Source of the DNA: Rhodococcus sp. P1Y
Lineage (GTDB): Bacteria; Actinomycetota; Actinomycetes; Mycobacteriales; Mycobacteriaceae
Direction: 5' to 3'
Assembly (NCBI RefSeq): GCF_003641205.1
Contig: NZ_CP032762.1
Span: 3,534,001 to 3,598,000, forward strand
DNA length: 64,000 nucleotides
A program made the translations under genes and the position numbers. Numbering within the stretch: position 1 is the stretch's first letter; the number at the start of each line of letters is the position of its first letter. The notes beneath the pieces were generated by a model. That model was not told the DNA's origin and made no database searches. It saw only the letters and a program-made list of their open reading frames with translations. This document shows positions 11,595 through 26,292 of this stretch, one piece after another.

Positions 11595-12248
11595 TTACGT
11601 ATTGTCGCGGTGCTTCTTGCTCGTATCCACCGGTGCGTCCGCGTTGGGGTCGACCGCCGAGAACACCTCGGTGTCGGCGTTGTCGCCCGACCATTGCTGC
11701 TGTTCACGCTGGGGCGTCGACGTCGACTGCGACGACGTGGACTGCGACGACGAGCCGGCACCGACGAGATGACGGTCGTGCCGCTCCCTGTCGCGTTCGG
11801 CATCGGATGCTTCGAGCTTCTTCTTGGCTTCTCGGCCGGCGAGGAGCCGTCCGAGGAACACCGAGATCGTCGCCGGAATGAAGATCAGCAGAATCGTGAA
11901 CGCCGCACCGGACGTCAGCTCGAAGAACAAAGTATTCTGGCCGACACTGAAGTCCACGACCAGCTGAACCAACCAGGTCACCACCCCTGCCGCAAGACCT
12001 CCTAGAACTGCGGCCTTGAGCCACACCATCGTCAGATCCTCGCCATAGTCCGGATCTGGATTCTTGCGACGATCTCGTATGCCGTCGAGCCCCGCCCACA
12101 CGACGACTGCCAGCAGCACTGCCGCGATCCCCAGCCATCGAAGCTGAGATCCGTGCAGCGGCCACTGAGTCACAGCAACGCCGAGAAGAATCCTCACCCC
12201 CACGTTGATCAGACACATGCCGATTCCGCGTACCACCCACCCTGTCAT
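11595..12248 (-). CDS. B-4DMT family transporter-like membrane protein
   Basis: Small membrane protein of 217 aa with about four hydrophobic segments: near residues 5-25, 38-52, 77-98 and 115-137. A long hydrophilic tail follows. Mycobacterial relatives at the same locus (between the aro genes and pepQ, opposite strand) are annotated as B-4DMT family transporters, but no substrate is known to me. The tail (about residues 150-217) is charged and then Ser/Thr/Gln-rich, with a tandem SSQST SSQST. ATG 12248 is preferred over GTG 12254 because a TAGGCT hexamer lies exactly six bases upstream of the ATG. The transport function is inferred from family naming only. Confidence 0.75.
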   Translation of the reverse strand: MTGWVVRGIGMCLINVGVRILLGVAVTQWPLHGSQLRWLGIAAVLLAVVVWAGLDGIRDRRKNPDPDYGEDLTMVWLKAAVLGGLAAGVVTWLVQLVVDFSVGQNTLFFELTSGAAFTILLIFIPATISVFLGRLLAGREAKKKLEASDAERDRERHDRHLVGAGSSSQSTSSQSTSTPQREQQQWSGDNADTEVFSAVDPNADAPVDTSKKHRDNT

Positions 12249-12260
12249 GGGCACAGCCTA
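12246..12260 (-). promoter_or_regulatory. Leaderless promoter -10 for the B-4DMT gene
   Basis: On the minus strand TAGGCT (12255-12260) is followed by six bases and then ATG (12248-12246). No Shine-Dalgarno sequence is present. The divergent pepQ gene has the same arrangement, so both genes start from a 71-bp intergenic region. Confidence 0.5.
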
Positions 12261-12307
12261 GCCATACGCGCGGCGACATGTGGTCGACCCCACATAACCC
12301 GCCTCGG

Positions 12308-12322
12308 TACGTTGTAAGGATG
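12308..12322 (+). promoter_or_regulatory. Leaderless promoter -10 for pepQ-efp-nusB
   Basis: TACGTT (12308-12313), six bases, then ATG at 12320. This spacing places transcription start at the initiation codon and supports the shorter pepQ start over the upstream in-frame ATG at 12278. Confidence 0.5.
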
Positions 12323-13423
12323 CCTGTAGATCACAGTGGCCGCCGCGCCGCCCTCCGTCGCAGCATGGAGGCGAACGACCTCGAATCCTTGCTCGTGACG
12401 GACCTGCTCAACATCCGCTACCTGACCGGTTTCACCGGTTCGAACGCCGCACTGCTCGTGTCGGCGCACGACGCTCCCGGTCGTGAAGACAGCACTGTCG
12501 TATGCACCGACGGTAGGTACGTGACTCAGATCGCCGAGCAGGTACCCGACCTGCGTGCCGTGATCGACCGGTCGTCGGCGACCTATCTGCTCTCGGCTCT
12601 GCCGACCGCGCGATCCGGTCGAGTCGGCTTCGAATCGCATGTGGTGACGGTGGATCAGCATCTGGCGTGGACGACGATCGGCTCCGATCTCGACCTCGTC
12701 CGAAGCCCAGGGCTCGTCGAAGATTTGCGGATCGTGAAAGACGAGCACGAGGTCGGATTGCTTCGGGACGCGTGCCGTGCTGCCGACGAGGCGTTCGCGG
12801 TGCTCGTCGACGGGGGCCGCATCTCATCCGGACGGACCGAGATCGAGGTAGCTCGCGAGCTGGAAGCGCTGATGGTCGAACACGGAGCCGACGGGATCTC
12901 GTTCGAGACGATCGTCGCCGCGGGAGCCAATTCGGCGGTTCCGCATCATCGTCCGACCGCGGCCGTGCTGACCGACGGCGATTTCGTGAAGTTCGACTTC
13001 GGTGCGCTCGTCGGTGGCTATCACTCGGATATGACTCGGACCGTGGTGATCGGCAATCCACAGGACTGGCAGAAGGACCTGTACGAGCTGGTGAAGCGCT
13101 CGCAAACCGCCGGACGCGAAGCGTTGACGCCTGGCGTGGACGCTGCCGCCGTGGATGCGGCCTCGCGTTCGGTGATCGACGACGCGGGCTACGGCGAATT
13201 CTTCCTACACGGCCTCGGACATGGCGTCGGGCTCGAAATCCACGAAGCGCCGGGAATCGCGAAGACCAGCACCGGTACACTGCCTAGCGGCGCAGCTGTG
13301 ACCGTCGAGCCGGGTGTGTACTTCTCGGGACGCGGAGGTGTTCGCATCGAAGACACGCTCATCGTTCGCGACGGCGGTCCTGAGCTGCTGACCATGACCA
13401 CCAAGGAACTTACTCTCGTGTGA
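12320..13423 (+). CDS. pepQ: M24 family Xaa-Pro aminopeptidase/dipeptidase
   Basis: Metallopeptidase with the creatinase-like N-terminal domain and the pita-bread M24 catalytic domain, predicted to release the residue before proline in cytoplasmic peptides. All five metal ligands can be seen: the two Asp in [15 protein letters not shown], the His in HGLGHGVG, the Glu in VEPGVYF and the Glu in RIEDT. The length is 367 aa from ATG 12320. The block pepQ-efp-nusB is conserved in actinobacteria. Whether it prefers dipeptides (PepQ) or longer peptides (PepP) cannot be read from the sequence. Confidence 0.93.
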   Translation: MPVDHSGRRAALRRSMEANDLESLLVTDLLNIRYLTGFTGSNAALLVSAHDAPGREDSTVVCTDGRYVTQIAEQVPDLRAVIDRSSATYLLSALPTARSGRVGFESHVVTVDQHLAWTTIGSDLDLVRSPGLVEDLRIVKDEHEVGLLRDACRAADEAFAVLVDGGRISSGRTEIEVARELEALMVEHGADGISFETIVAAGANSAVPHHRPTAAVLTDGDFVKFDFGALVGGYHSDMTRTVVIGNPQDWQKDLYELVKRSQTAGREALTPGVDAAAVDAASRSVIDDAGYGEFFLHGLGHGVGLEIHEAPGIAKTSTGTLPSGAAVTVEPGVYFSGRGGVRIEDTLIVRDGGPELLTMTTKELTLV

Positions 13424-13470
13424 CGCACGGCGGTTCCTGCACACGAGAACAAGAGGAGACGGACAAGCCT

Positions 13471-14034
13471 GTGGCTTCCACCAGCGATTTCAAGAACGGT
13501 CTCGTCCTCAGCATCGAGAATCAGCTGTGGTCGATCATCGAGTTTCAGCACGTCAAGCCGGGCAAGGGACCCGCATTCGTGCGTACCAAGCTCAAGAACG
13601 TGCTCTCGGGCAAGGTGGTCGACAAGACGTTCAACGCCGGCGTCAAGGTCGAGACGGCTGTCGTCGACCGCCGCGACATGACCTACCTCTACCACGACGG
13701 TAGCGATTTCGTATTCATGGACGGCGACACCTACGACCAGATCTCGATCAGCGAGGCAATCGTGGGCGACAGTGCGCGGTTCATGCTCGAGAACGCGCAG
13801 GTTCAGGTCGCTACCCACGAAGGTTCCCCGCTGTACGTCGAGCTGCCGGTCACGGTCGAACTCGTCGTCAAGCACACCGACCCGGGCCTGCAGGGCGACC
13901 GTTCGACCGGTGGCACCAAGCCCGCCACCCTCGAAACCGACGCCGAGGTTTCGGTGCCGCTGTTCATCAACACCGGCGACAAGTTGAAGATCGACTCGCG
14001 CGACGGCAACTACCTCGGCCGTGTGAACTCCTGA
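13471..14034 (+). CDS. efp: Elongation factor P
   Basis: Translation factor that rescues ribosomes stalled on polyproline stretches. It is 187 aa with KOW-like, OB and C-terminal domains. The acceptor loop in domain I reads KPGKGPAF, with the lysine at the tip that is modified in some bacteria. No modification enzyme is encoded nearby, and in actinobacteria the lysine is reported to function unmodified. I chose GTG 13471 ([10 protein letters not shown]) because it gives the conserved N-terminus. An upstream ATG would add 17 unlikely residues. The gene is followed 1 nt after its stop by nusB. Confidence 0.97.
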   Translation: MASTSDFKNGLVLSIENQLWSIIEFQHVKPGKGPAFVRTKLKNVLSGKVVDKTFNAGVKVETAVVDRRDMTYLYHDGSDFVFMDGDTYDQISISEAIVGDSARFMLENAQVQVATHEGSPLYVELPVTVELVVKHTDPGLQGDRSTGGTKPATLETDAEVSVPLFINTGDKLKIDSRDGNYLGRVNS

Positions 14035-14035
14035 C

Positions 14036-14584
14036 GTGGCGTCGAAAAAGAGTTCGGCGCGCGACACCGAGCCTGTGAAGAAGCTCGGTGCGCGTCACAA
14101 GGCGCGCAAACGGGCAGTGGACTTTCTGTTCGAAGCCGAAGCCCGCGACGCAGACCCGGTGAATCTCACGAGGGAGCGTATCGAGCTCGCACGTGGCGAC
14201 GACTCGATCGCGCCGGTCAGCGAATACACCGAGACACTCGTCGGGGGAGTAGCGGAGAACTTGGATCGGCTCGACAGTGTGATTTCCGATCACCTCAACG
14301 ACTGGACGTTGAATCGACTGCCTGCAGTCGATCGTGCGATTCTGCGCGTCGCCGTGTGGGAGCTGTTCCACGCAACGGACGTTCCGCCCGTAGTCGCGGT
14401 GGACGAGGCCGTCGAACTCGCGAAGCAGCTCTCCACCGACGATTCGCCTTCGTTCGTCAACGGGGTTCTCGGGCAGATCGTGTTGGTTGCACCGCAAGTT
14501 CGGGCGGCGGCCGCTGCAGTCTCCTCTCGCGGTGCCGAGTCCGAGGTGGATCCACACGCGGCCACCGGAGCCGAAGAAAAGTAA
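14036..14584 (+). CDS. nusB: Transcription antitermination protein NusB
   Basis: All-helical RNA-binding factor that, with NusE (S10), binds boxA during rRNA antitermination. Family features are [20 protein letters not shown] at the start, [12 protein letters not shown] in the middle, and [23 protein letters not shown]. The protein is 182 aa including a polar N-terminal extension of about 15 residues and an acidic C-terminal tail, both common in actinobacteria. It ends the pepQ-efp-nusB unit, and a stem-loop follows 27 nt downstream. Confidence 0.95.
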   Translation: MASKKSSARDTEPVKKLGARHKARKRAVDFLFEAEARDADPVNLTRERIELARGDDSIAPVSEYTETLVGGVAENLDRLDSVISDHLNDWTLNRLPAVDRAILRVAVWELFHATDVPPVVAVDEAVELAKQLSTDDSPSFVNGVLGQIVLVAPQVRAAAAAVSSRGAESEVDPHAATGAEEK

Positions 14585-14611
14585 GCCGAACAGAAGTAAT
14601 GCGGCTCACGT

Positions 14612-14644
14612 GACGCTCCCCGAATGACGCGTTCGGGGAGCGTC
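14612..14644 (+). terminator. Stem-loop terminator after nusB
   Basis: A perfect 13-bp inverted repeat (arms 14612-14624 and 14632-14644, 7-nt loop) follows nusB. The T-tract is poor (GTTGCT). It separates nusB from the pyr operon promoter region. Confidence 0.75.
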
Positions 14645-14649
14645 GTTGC

Positions 14650-14655
14650 TAGGCT
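14650..14655 (+). promoter_or_regulatory. Candidate -10 of the pyr operon
   Basis: TAGGCT just after the nusB terminator. The same hexamer occurs upstream of secG, of tkt (minus strand) and of the B-4DMT gene. It would give a 5' leader of about 54 nt containing the PyrR-type hairpin. Confidence 0.4.
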
Positions 14656-14679
14656 GTGACACTGTCAGACATCCTTTAA

Positions 14680-16249
<1,570 letters not shown>

Positions 16250-16253
<4 letters not shown>

Positions 16254-17551
16254 GCGTTCTCCTGAAGGGAGTTCTTCTCTACGGCGAGGAGCCCGCCACC
16301 GACGTCCTCGTCGTCGGCAGTCAGATCTCGGCCATCGGATCCGACATCGATGCGGGTGACGCCGAAGTTGTCGAAGCGAACGGACAGATTCTGCTCCCCG
16401 GATTCGTCGACATGCACACGCATCTTCGCGAACCTGGCCGGGAGGACACGGAAACCATCGAAACCGGCTCCGCTGCTGCAGCACTCGGCGGTTACACAGC
16501 GGTATTCGCCATGGCGAACACGCAGCCGGTTGCGGACTCGGTGGTCATCACCGACCACGTATGGCGACGGGGTCAGGAAGTCGGCCTGGTCGATGTCCAT
16601 CCCGTCGGAGCAATCACCGTCGGGCTGGGCGGAAAACAGCTCGCCGAGATGGCGACAATGGCGGCCGGAGTCGGCAAGGTCCGGATGTTCTCGGACGACG
16701 GCAAATGCGTCGACGACCCGCTGATCATGCGCCGCGCACTCGAATATTCGAGCTCGTTGGGAGTGTTGATCGCGCAACATGCCGAGGAACCGCGACTCAC
16801 GGTCGGTGCGGTCGCACACGAGGGTGCGACGGCAGCTCGCCTCGGACTCACAGGATGGCCGCGTGCAGCCGAGGAGTCCATCGTCGCCCGCGACGCGCTG
16901 CTCGCCCGTGACGCAGGGGCGCGGGTTCATATCTGCCACGCCTCGACAGCAGGTACCGTCGAATTGCTGAAATGGGCTCACGGCCAGGGCATTTCCATCA
17001 CCGCCGAGGTCACGCCGCACCACCTGTTGCTGGATGATTCGCGACTCGAGACGTACGACGCGATCAACAAGGTCAACCCGCCGCTGCGAGAAGCATCCGA
17101 TGTCGACGCGCTCCGCCGAGGTCTAGCGGACGGCACGGTGGACTGTGTGGCCACCGATCATGCTCCGCACGCAGAGCAGGACAAGTGCTGCGAGTTCTCG
17201 CAGGCGAAGCCGGGAATGCTCGGACTGGAGACGGCGCTGGCGATCGTCGCGCAGACGATGGTCGAGCCAGGACTGCTGGATTGGCGCGGTGTTGCCCGGG
17301 TGATGAGTGAGCGTCCCGCGCAGATCGTCGGACTGCCCGATCAAGGTCGCCCGATCGAGATCGGAGAAACCGCGAACCTCGCTCTCGTCGACGCGAATGC
17401 GCCGTGGACCGTCACGGGTAAGGGACTGGCCAGTATCTCGGACAACACACCGTTCGAGTCCATGACCTTCTCCGCGAAGGTCACCACGACCTTGCTGCGA
17501 GGACGCATCACCGCGCGCGACGGAGTGGTCCGATCAAAGGTCGGTGAGTAG
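16250..17551 (+). CDS. pyrC: Dihydroorotase
   Basis: Zinc amidohydrolase that closes carbamoyl-aspartate to dihydroorotate. Metal ligands appear in [10 protein letters not shown] (about residues 61-70), with further ligands in HAEEPRL and HICHAST. The catalytic aspartate is in ATDHAPH (about 302-308). The length, 433 aa, fits class I dihydroorotase. The GTG start overlaps the pyrB stop (GTGA). The next gene starts 3 nt after the stop. Confidence 0.97.
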
Positions 17552-17554
17552 AGC

Positions 17555-18100
17555 ATGGACAGAGTATTCATCGTCATCGGGTTCATCGTGTTCTGGATGG
17601 TGACGATCGGGCTCATCTTCTGGGGATGGCGAGGACGCCAGAAACGACAGGCCGACTCGATCGGGACATTTCCCGACGTTCCCGCCGACCTCGGCGAGAC
17701 AGTCCTCGGTGTGTCGACCGGACTGTACGTCGGCAGCACTATCGCGCCGAGTTGGCAGGATCGAATCGCCGTCGGGGACATCGGACATCGAGCAACCGCA
17801 GAACTGTCGCGGCACACCAAGGGCATTCTGCTCGAGCGAACCGGCGAGTCCACCATCTGGATTCCAGAGGAATCGGTTCGCGCGGTTCGAACCGAGCGAG
17901 GGCTTGCGGGCAAGGTCATGAGCAAGGGCGGTCTGCTGGTCATCCGATGGGTTCTTCCCACCGGCACCGAGATCGACACCGGCTTCCGTGCCGACGACAA
18001 GCTCGTCTACCCCGAGTGGGTCGACCCAGATCCCACAGACCCAGACCCAGACACAGACACAGACACAGATTCGAACGATTCGAAGGAGACAACCGCGTGA
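17555..18100 (+). CDS. Membrane-anchored PH-like domain protein of the pyr operon
   Basis: A 181-aa protein with one N-terminal transmembrane helix (residues 4-24, starting VFIVIGFIVF). A soluble beta-rich domain follows (about 45-150), which relatives at this locus in Mycobacterium describe as a PH-like or exported protein. The C-terminal 25 residues are a low-complexity acidic run of Asp-Pro/Asp-Thr pairs encoded by hexanucleotide repeats. It lies between pyrC (3 nt) and carA (4-nt overlap), so it is co-expressed with UMP synthesis. No catalytic motif is visible, and its function is unknown. Its conserved position suggests a role tied to this pathway or simply historical linkage. Confidence 0.85.
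   Translation: MDRVFIVIGFIVFWMVTIGLIFWGWRGRQKRQADSIGTFPDVPADLGETVLGVSTGLYVGSTIAPSWQDRIAVGDIGHRATAELSRHTKGILLERTGESTIWIPEESVRAVRTERGLAGKVMSKGGLLVIRWVLPTGTEIDTGFRADDKLVYPEWVDPDPTDPDPDTDTDTDSNDSKETTA
18036..18071 (+). repeat. Hexanucleotide tandem repeat in the PH-like gene
   Basis: Six in-frame hexamers: CAGACC twice, CAGACA three times and a diverged CAGATT. They encode the DPDPDTDTDTDS tail. Slippage in units of six would change tail length without breaking the frame. Confidence 0.85.
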
Positions 18101-19232
18101 GCAGCGCAGTTCTTGTTCTGGAGGACGGCCGGACCTTCCGTGGCACCACCTTCGGCGCCCAGGGCCGGACACTCGGAGAAGCCGTCTTCTGCACCGGCAT
18201 GACCGGTTACCAGGAGACACTGACCGACCCCAGCTATCACCGCCAGATCGTTGTGGCCACGGCGCCGCAGATCGGCAACACCGGATGGAACCAAGAGGAC
18301 GGGGAGGCGGCGAGCGCCCAGGATCCCAACAAGATCTGGGTCGCCGGATACGTCGTCCGTGACCCAGCACGGCGCACGTCGAGTTGGCGATCGACTGGCT
18401 CTCTTCAGGACCAGTTGGAAGCGCAGAGCGTCGTCGGCATCGCAGGCATCGACACCCGCGCGCTGGTACGACACCTACGATCGCGCGGTTCGATGCGAGC
18501 GGGCGTGTTCTCCGGCGACGCCCTCGGAACGCAGGACGAGATGCTCGAGCAGGTTCTCGGCCAGCCGTCGATGCTGGGTGCCGACTTGGCAAGCGAGGTG
18601 ACGACCGCCGCCGGGTACACCATCGAACCTGTCGGCGGAGAAGCACGATTCACCGTCGTCGCAGTCGATCTCGGCATCAAGACCAACACCCCGCGTATGT
18701 TCGCCGAGCGCGGAATTCGCGTCCACGTAGTTCCGTCCGCGACCAGCATCGAGCAGATTCTCGAACTGAACCCCGACGGGGTCTTCCTGTCCAACGGCCC
18801 CGGCGACCCGGCAACCGCCGATGCGAACGTCGCGCTCACCCGTGAGGTGCTGAGCCGCGAGTTGCCGCTGTTCGGCATTTGCTTCGGCAACCAGATTCTC
18901 GGTCGCGCACTCGGTCGCTCGACCTACAAGATGAAGTTCGGCCACCGCGGCATGAACATCCCGGTTGTCGAACACACCACCGGACGCATCGCCATCACCG
19001 CGCAGAACCACGGGTTCGCACTCGAAGGCGAGGCCGGTGAGGAATTCGACACCGACTTCGGACGTGCGCGCATCAGCCACACGTGCGCCAACGACGGCAC
19101 CGTCGAAGGCGTCGAATTGATCGGCGGCAGTGCTTTCTCGGTGCAGTATCACCCCGAGGCCGCGGCAGGGCCACACGATGCCGCGTACCTCTTCGACCGT
19201 TTCACATCAGTGCTAGAGGGAGTTGACAAGTA

Positions 19233-19233
<1 letters not shown>
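18097..19233 (+). CDS. carA: Carbamoyl-phosphate synthase, small (glutaminase) subunit
   Basis: Hydrolyses glutamine and feeds ammonia to CarB. The class I glutamine amidotransferase domain has its nucleophile cysteine in [11 protein letters not shown] (about residues 264-274) and the His/Glu pair in [16 protein letters not shown] precedes it. GTG 18097 is chosen: AAGGAG (18083-18088) lies 8 nt upstream and the protein then starts [11 protein letters not shown], the usual CarA N-terminus, giving 378 aa. A much longer open frame reads back into the preceding gene and is not real. The stop TAA shares one base with the carB ATG. Confidence 0.97.
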
Positions 19234-22600
<3,367 letters not shown>

Positions 22601-22604
<4 letters not shown>

Positions 22605-23425
22605 GCGACGACAGCTGGCTGGGCACGCTTCGAGCGGCTATCGCCGCTCGGGGCCGGCTGTGCGCCGGTATCGATCCACATCCGGAGTTGCTCGAACGAT
22701 GGGGTCTCACTCCGGACGCCGATGGGCTGGAAGCGTTTGCCGAGATCTGCGTCGAGGCGTTCGTCGGCGAAGTTGCCGTGGTCAAACCGCAGGTGGCGTT
22801 CTTCGAGGCGTACGGGAGCGCCGGTTACGCGGTGCTGGAACGCACAATTTCGGTGTTGCGTGATGCGGGCACACTCGTCATCGCGGATGCCAAACGTGGC
22901 GACATCGGAAGCACCATGAGCGCGTACGCACAGACGTGGCTCGGACCCGACTCGACCTTGTCCTCCGATGCGGTGACGGTGTCTCCGTACCTCGGGTTCG
23001 ACTCGCTGCGCGAGACGTTTTCGGTCGCGCAGGAGGGGAACAGAGGGGTCTTCGTTCTGGCCCGGACGTCCAATCCGGAGGGGGCTGGGGTGCAGCTGTC
23101 GGATGCATCGGGACGCACCGTCGCTCAGTCGATCGTCGACGGCGCCGCTCAGGTCAACCTTGCACGTGCGGCGACGGTCGGTCTCGTGGTCGGGGCCACC
23201 AGAGACCACGGACTCGACTTGTCCTCGTTCGACGGCCCGATCCTCGCACCGGGCCTCGGCGCGCAAGGTGCGACCGTCGAGGATCTGGCGCAGATTTTCG
23301 ATGGTTCTCTCGACTTGCTCCTACCGAATTCGTCTCGCGGCGTTCTCGGTGCAGGACCGTCGGTCGGAGCCGTACAAGACGCCGCAAGAACACTTCGCGA
23401 CGAGATCGAAGCGGCTCTTTCATAG
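22601..23425 (+). CDS. pyrF: Orotidine 5'-phosphate decarboxylase
   Basis: Final step of UMP synthesis. This is the longer actinobacterial/type 2 form of 274 aa. The catalytic Asp-Lys-Asp cluster is in [13 protein letters not shown] (about residues 92-104). N-terminal [12 protein letters not shown] and a C-terminal phosphate-binding [12 protein letters not shown] complete the barrel. The start is ATG 22601, overlapping the carB stop. Longer in-frame extension into carB is not credible. It is the last gene of the pyr operon, so only pyrD is missing from the pathway here. Confidence 0.96.
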
Positions 23426-23585
23426 ACGATCGTCGAACGCTCACCGGTGTCGGGGGTGGATTAGCGGCGGGGCGTATCCGTCGGTACCGTCGCTGTAGTT
23501 ATCGAACACCCGCTGGTCCTACAGCAGCGATGTGCACTGCTAGTAAAAGTTGCACTTGTTCACCGACGATCGATACGGAGGAACC

Positions 23586-23906
23586 GTGGCGCTTCCACAA
23601 TTGACCCCAGAGCAGCGCACAGCGGCGCTGGAGAAGGCGGCTGTCGCCCGTAAGGTCAGAGCCGAGCTCAAGGAGCGTCTCAAACGAGGCGGTACCGACC
23701 TCAAGCAGGTGCTTTCCGACGCCGAATCCGACGAAATTCTCGGCAAGATGAAGGTGTCCGCCTTGCTGGAGGCTCTGCCGAAAGTGGGTAAGGTCAAGGC
23801 GCAGGAATTGATGACCGAGCTGGAGATTGCGCCGTCGAGGCGTCTGCGTGGCCTCGGCGATCGCCAACGCAAAGCTTTGTTGACCAAGTTCGACTTCGAA
23901 TCCTGA
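23586..23906 (+). CDS. mihF: Actinobacterial integration host factor mIHF
   Basis: Small basic nucleoid-associated protein of 106 aa, not related in sequence to the HU/IHF family of proteobacteria. It is helical, with ALPQLTPEQRTAALEKA at the start, a Lys/Arg-rich helix (ARKVRAELKERLKRG) and the helix-two-turn-helix DNA-binding part with LEALPKVGKVKAQELM and RRLRGLGDRQR. GTG 23586 is preferred because GGAGG at 23577-23581 is correctly spaced. An upstream ATG would add 12 residues without a ribosome binding site. The pyrF-mihF-gmk-rpoZ order is conserved in Mycobacteriales. Confidence 0.95.
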   Translation: MALPQLTPEQRTAALEKAAVARKVRAELKERLKRGGTDLKQVLSDAESDEILGKMKVSALLEALPKVGKVKAQELMTELEIAPSRRLRGLGDRQRKALLTKFDFES

Positions 23907-23937
23907 TAGGAACTCATGACAAGCGGAGTTGGTACAC

Positions 23938-24534
23938 GTGTCCGACGGTGACGCGTCGCCGCACGGGAGGGGCCGGCTGATTGTTTTGGCCGGTCCCTCC
24001 GGTGTAGGCAAATCGAGTGTGGTGCGGGTACTGCGCCGTGCACTGCCCGAACTGTGGTTCAGCGTGTCGGTCACCACTCGCGACCCACGACCTGGCGAAA
24101 TCGATGGTGAGGACTACCACTTCGTCACCGCATCGGAATTCGATCGCATGATCGAAGCGGGCGAGCTTTTGGAATGGGCGAGCGTGCACAGCGGCCTCCA
24201 CCGTTCCGGTACGCCGTCGGAGCCGGTCGATCGAGCGCTGGAGGCAGGCAAGCCGGTGTTGCTCGAGCTCGATCTCGCCGGTGCGCGAGCCGTGCGCGTC
24301 TCCAAGCCCGAGGCAACTCTCGTATTCATGGCCCCTCCCACCTGGGACGATTTGGTGCAACGATTGACCTCGCGCGCGACCGAGGAGTCGGAAGTCACGC
24401 AGCGCAGACTCGAGACCGCGAAGGTCGAACTAGCGGCTCAGGACGAGTTCGACACGGTCATTGTCAATACCGATGTCGACCATTCGTGCGAAGAGTTGGT
24501 ATCCTTGTTGGTCGGTAGGTCGTCGGTCGGTTGA
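23938..24534 (+). CDS. gmk: Guanylate kinase
   Basis: Phosphorylates GMP to GDP with ATP. The Walker A loop is GPSGVGKSS (about residues 19-27). The GMP-binding segment is SVTTRDPRPGEIDGEDYHFV, followed by LLEWASVHSGLHRSGTP. The length is 198 aa from GTG 23938. I prefer this over TTG 23929 because CGGAG (23924-23928) is 9 nt before the GTG but directly abuts the TTG. It lies 31 nt after mihF and upstream of rpoZ, a pairing widespread in bacteria. Confidence 0.97.
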   Translation: MSDGDASPHGRGRLIVLAGPSGVGKSSVVRVLRRALPELWFSVSVTTRDPRPGEIDGEDYHFVTASEFDRMIEAGELLEWASVHSGLHRSGTPSEPVDRALEAGKPVLLELDLAGARAVRVSKPEATLVFMAPPTWDDLVQRLTSRATEESEVTQRRLETAKVELAAQDEFDTVIVNTDVDHSCEELVSLLVGRSSVG

Positions 24535-24561
24535 TGTCATCCGATTCGACGCTTCCGGTAG

Positions 24562-24921
<360 letters not shown>

Positions 24922-24943
24922 GAACCGATAAGGACCTGAGCCG

Positions 24944-26182
24944 TTGCGCGTAGTCGTCGGGGTAGGTGGCGGAATCGCCGCCTACAAGAGTTGTTCACTC
25001 ATCCGCAGCTTCACCGAGAACGGCCATCACGTTCGGGTCGTTCCGACGGAATCCGCTCTCGAGTTCGTCGGACGGGCGACATTCGAAGCGCTGTCGGGAA
25101 GTCCGGTGCATACCGGTGTGTTCGCGGATGTTCCCGAGGTACCTCATGTTCGACTCGGGCAGGAAGCGGACCTGGTGGTCGTTGCGCCTGCTACTGCCGA
25201 CCTCCTTGCCCGACTAGCGGGCGGACGTGCCGACGACTTGCTCTCGGCCACCTTGCTTACGGCCCGTTGTCCTGTGCTGCTCGCACCAGCCATGCACACC
25301 GAGATGTGGGAGCACCCTGCCACCGCCGCGAACGTCGACACGCTGCGTAGCCGGGGGGTCGTCGTACTCGAGCCTGCCTCGGGTCGTCTGACCGGTCGCG
25401 ACACCGGCTCCGGCCGTCTGCCCGAGCCCGACGAGATCTTCGGGCTTGCGATGCTCCTCGTCGAGCGCGCCGACGCGCTGCCCCGCGACCTCGTCGGTCG
25501 CAAGGTCGTCGTTACCGCGGGCGGAACTCGTGAACCTCTCGACCCGGTCCGCTTTCTCGGCAACCGAAGCTCCGGTAAGCAGGGTTACGCGCTGGCGCGC
25601 GTGGCCGCGCAGCGCGGTGCGGACGTGACGCTGATTGCAGGTTTCACCACCGAGCTGCCCGATCCCGCAGCAGTCGACGTGGTTCATGTGAAGACTGCGC
25701 AGCAGATGCAGACGGCGGTCCGGAAGTTCGCCCCCGAGGCCGACGCGATCGTCATGGCTGCAGCCGTTGCGGATTTCCGACCGGCCACCATCGCCGGCAG
25801 CAAGATCAAGAAGGGCGCGAACGAACCCGACTCCATTCCTCTGGTTCGGAACGACGACATTCTTGCGGGCCTCGTCGATGCACGACGCTCGGGGAGCATC
25901 GAAACGTCAACCGTGATAGTCGGTTTCGCGGCAGAGACCGGTGACGAACACGGCGACGTGCTGACCTATGCCCGCGCGAAGTTGGCGCGAAAAGGGTGTG
26001 ATCTGCTCGTGGTCAACGCCGTCGGCGACGGTAAGGCTTTCGAGGTCGATCACAACAACGGATGGTTGCTCGGCTCGGACGGTTCCGAGTCGGCGCTGGG
26101 GGAGGGGTCGAAGGCCTTGCTTGCCGGTCGAGTCCTGGACGCAGTGGTCGCCGTCCTCGATTCGACTTCGAATCAGCAGTGA
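24944..26182 (+). CDS. coaBC: Bifunctional phosphopantothenoylcysteine decarboxylase / phosphopantothenate-cysteine ligase
   Basis: Two consecutive steps of coenzyme A synthesis. The N-terminal flavoprotein (CoaC) has VGGGIAAYKSCSLIRSF and the PAMHTEMWEHPAT segment that carries substrate-binding residues. The C-terminal ligase (CoaB) begins at about residue 185 with VVVTAGGTREPLDPVRFLGN, followed by SSGKQGYALA. The start is TTG 24944, which gives LRVVVGVGGGIAAYK. No better in-frame start exists, and AAGGA lies about 9 nt upstream. The length is 412 aa. It lies between rpoZ and metK. Confidence 0.96.
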   Translation: MRVVVGVGGGIAAYKSCSLIRSFTENGHHVRVVPTESALEFVGRATFEALSGSPVHTGVFADVPEVPHVRLGQEADLVVVAPATADLLARLAGGRADDLLSATLLTARCPVLLAPAMHTEMWEHPATAANVDTLRSRGVVVLEPASGRLTGRDTGSGRLPEPDEIFGLAMLLVERADALPRDLVGRKVVVTAGGTREPLDPVRFLGNRSSGKQGYALARVAAQRGADVTLIAGFTTELPDPAAVDVVHVKTAQQMQTAVRKFAPEADAIVMAAAVADFRPATIAGSKIKKGANEPDSIPLVRNDDILAGLVDARRSGSIETSTVIVGFAAETGDEHGDVLTYARAKLARKGCDLLVVNAVGDGKAFEVDHNNGWLLGSDGSESALGEGSKALLAGRVLDAVVAVLDSTSNQQ

Positions 26183-26292
26183 TTTGGAAGGTACACACGC
26201 GCAGTTTCCGCGACTAAGGTCGTTGTGCGCCCAGTGCCCATGAACAACGCGTCACCGAAGCGAATGCGATGACACACGTCGAGAGGAAATCC

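Noticed and set aside
26183..26292. SAM riboswitch before metK
   Set aside because: The 110-bp region shows none of the conserved SAM aptamer helices I can recognise, only a possible -10 (TAAGGT near 26214).
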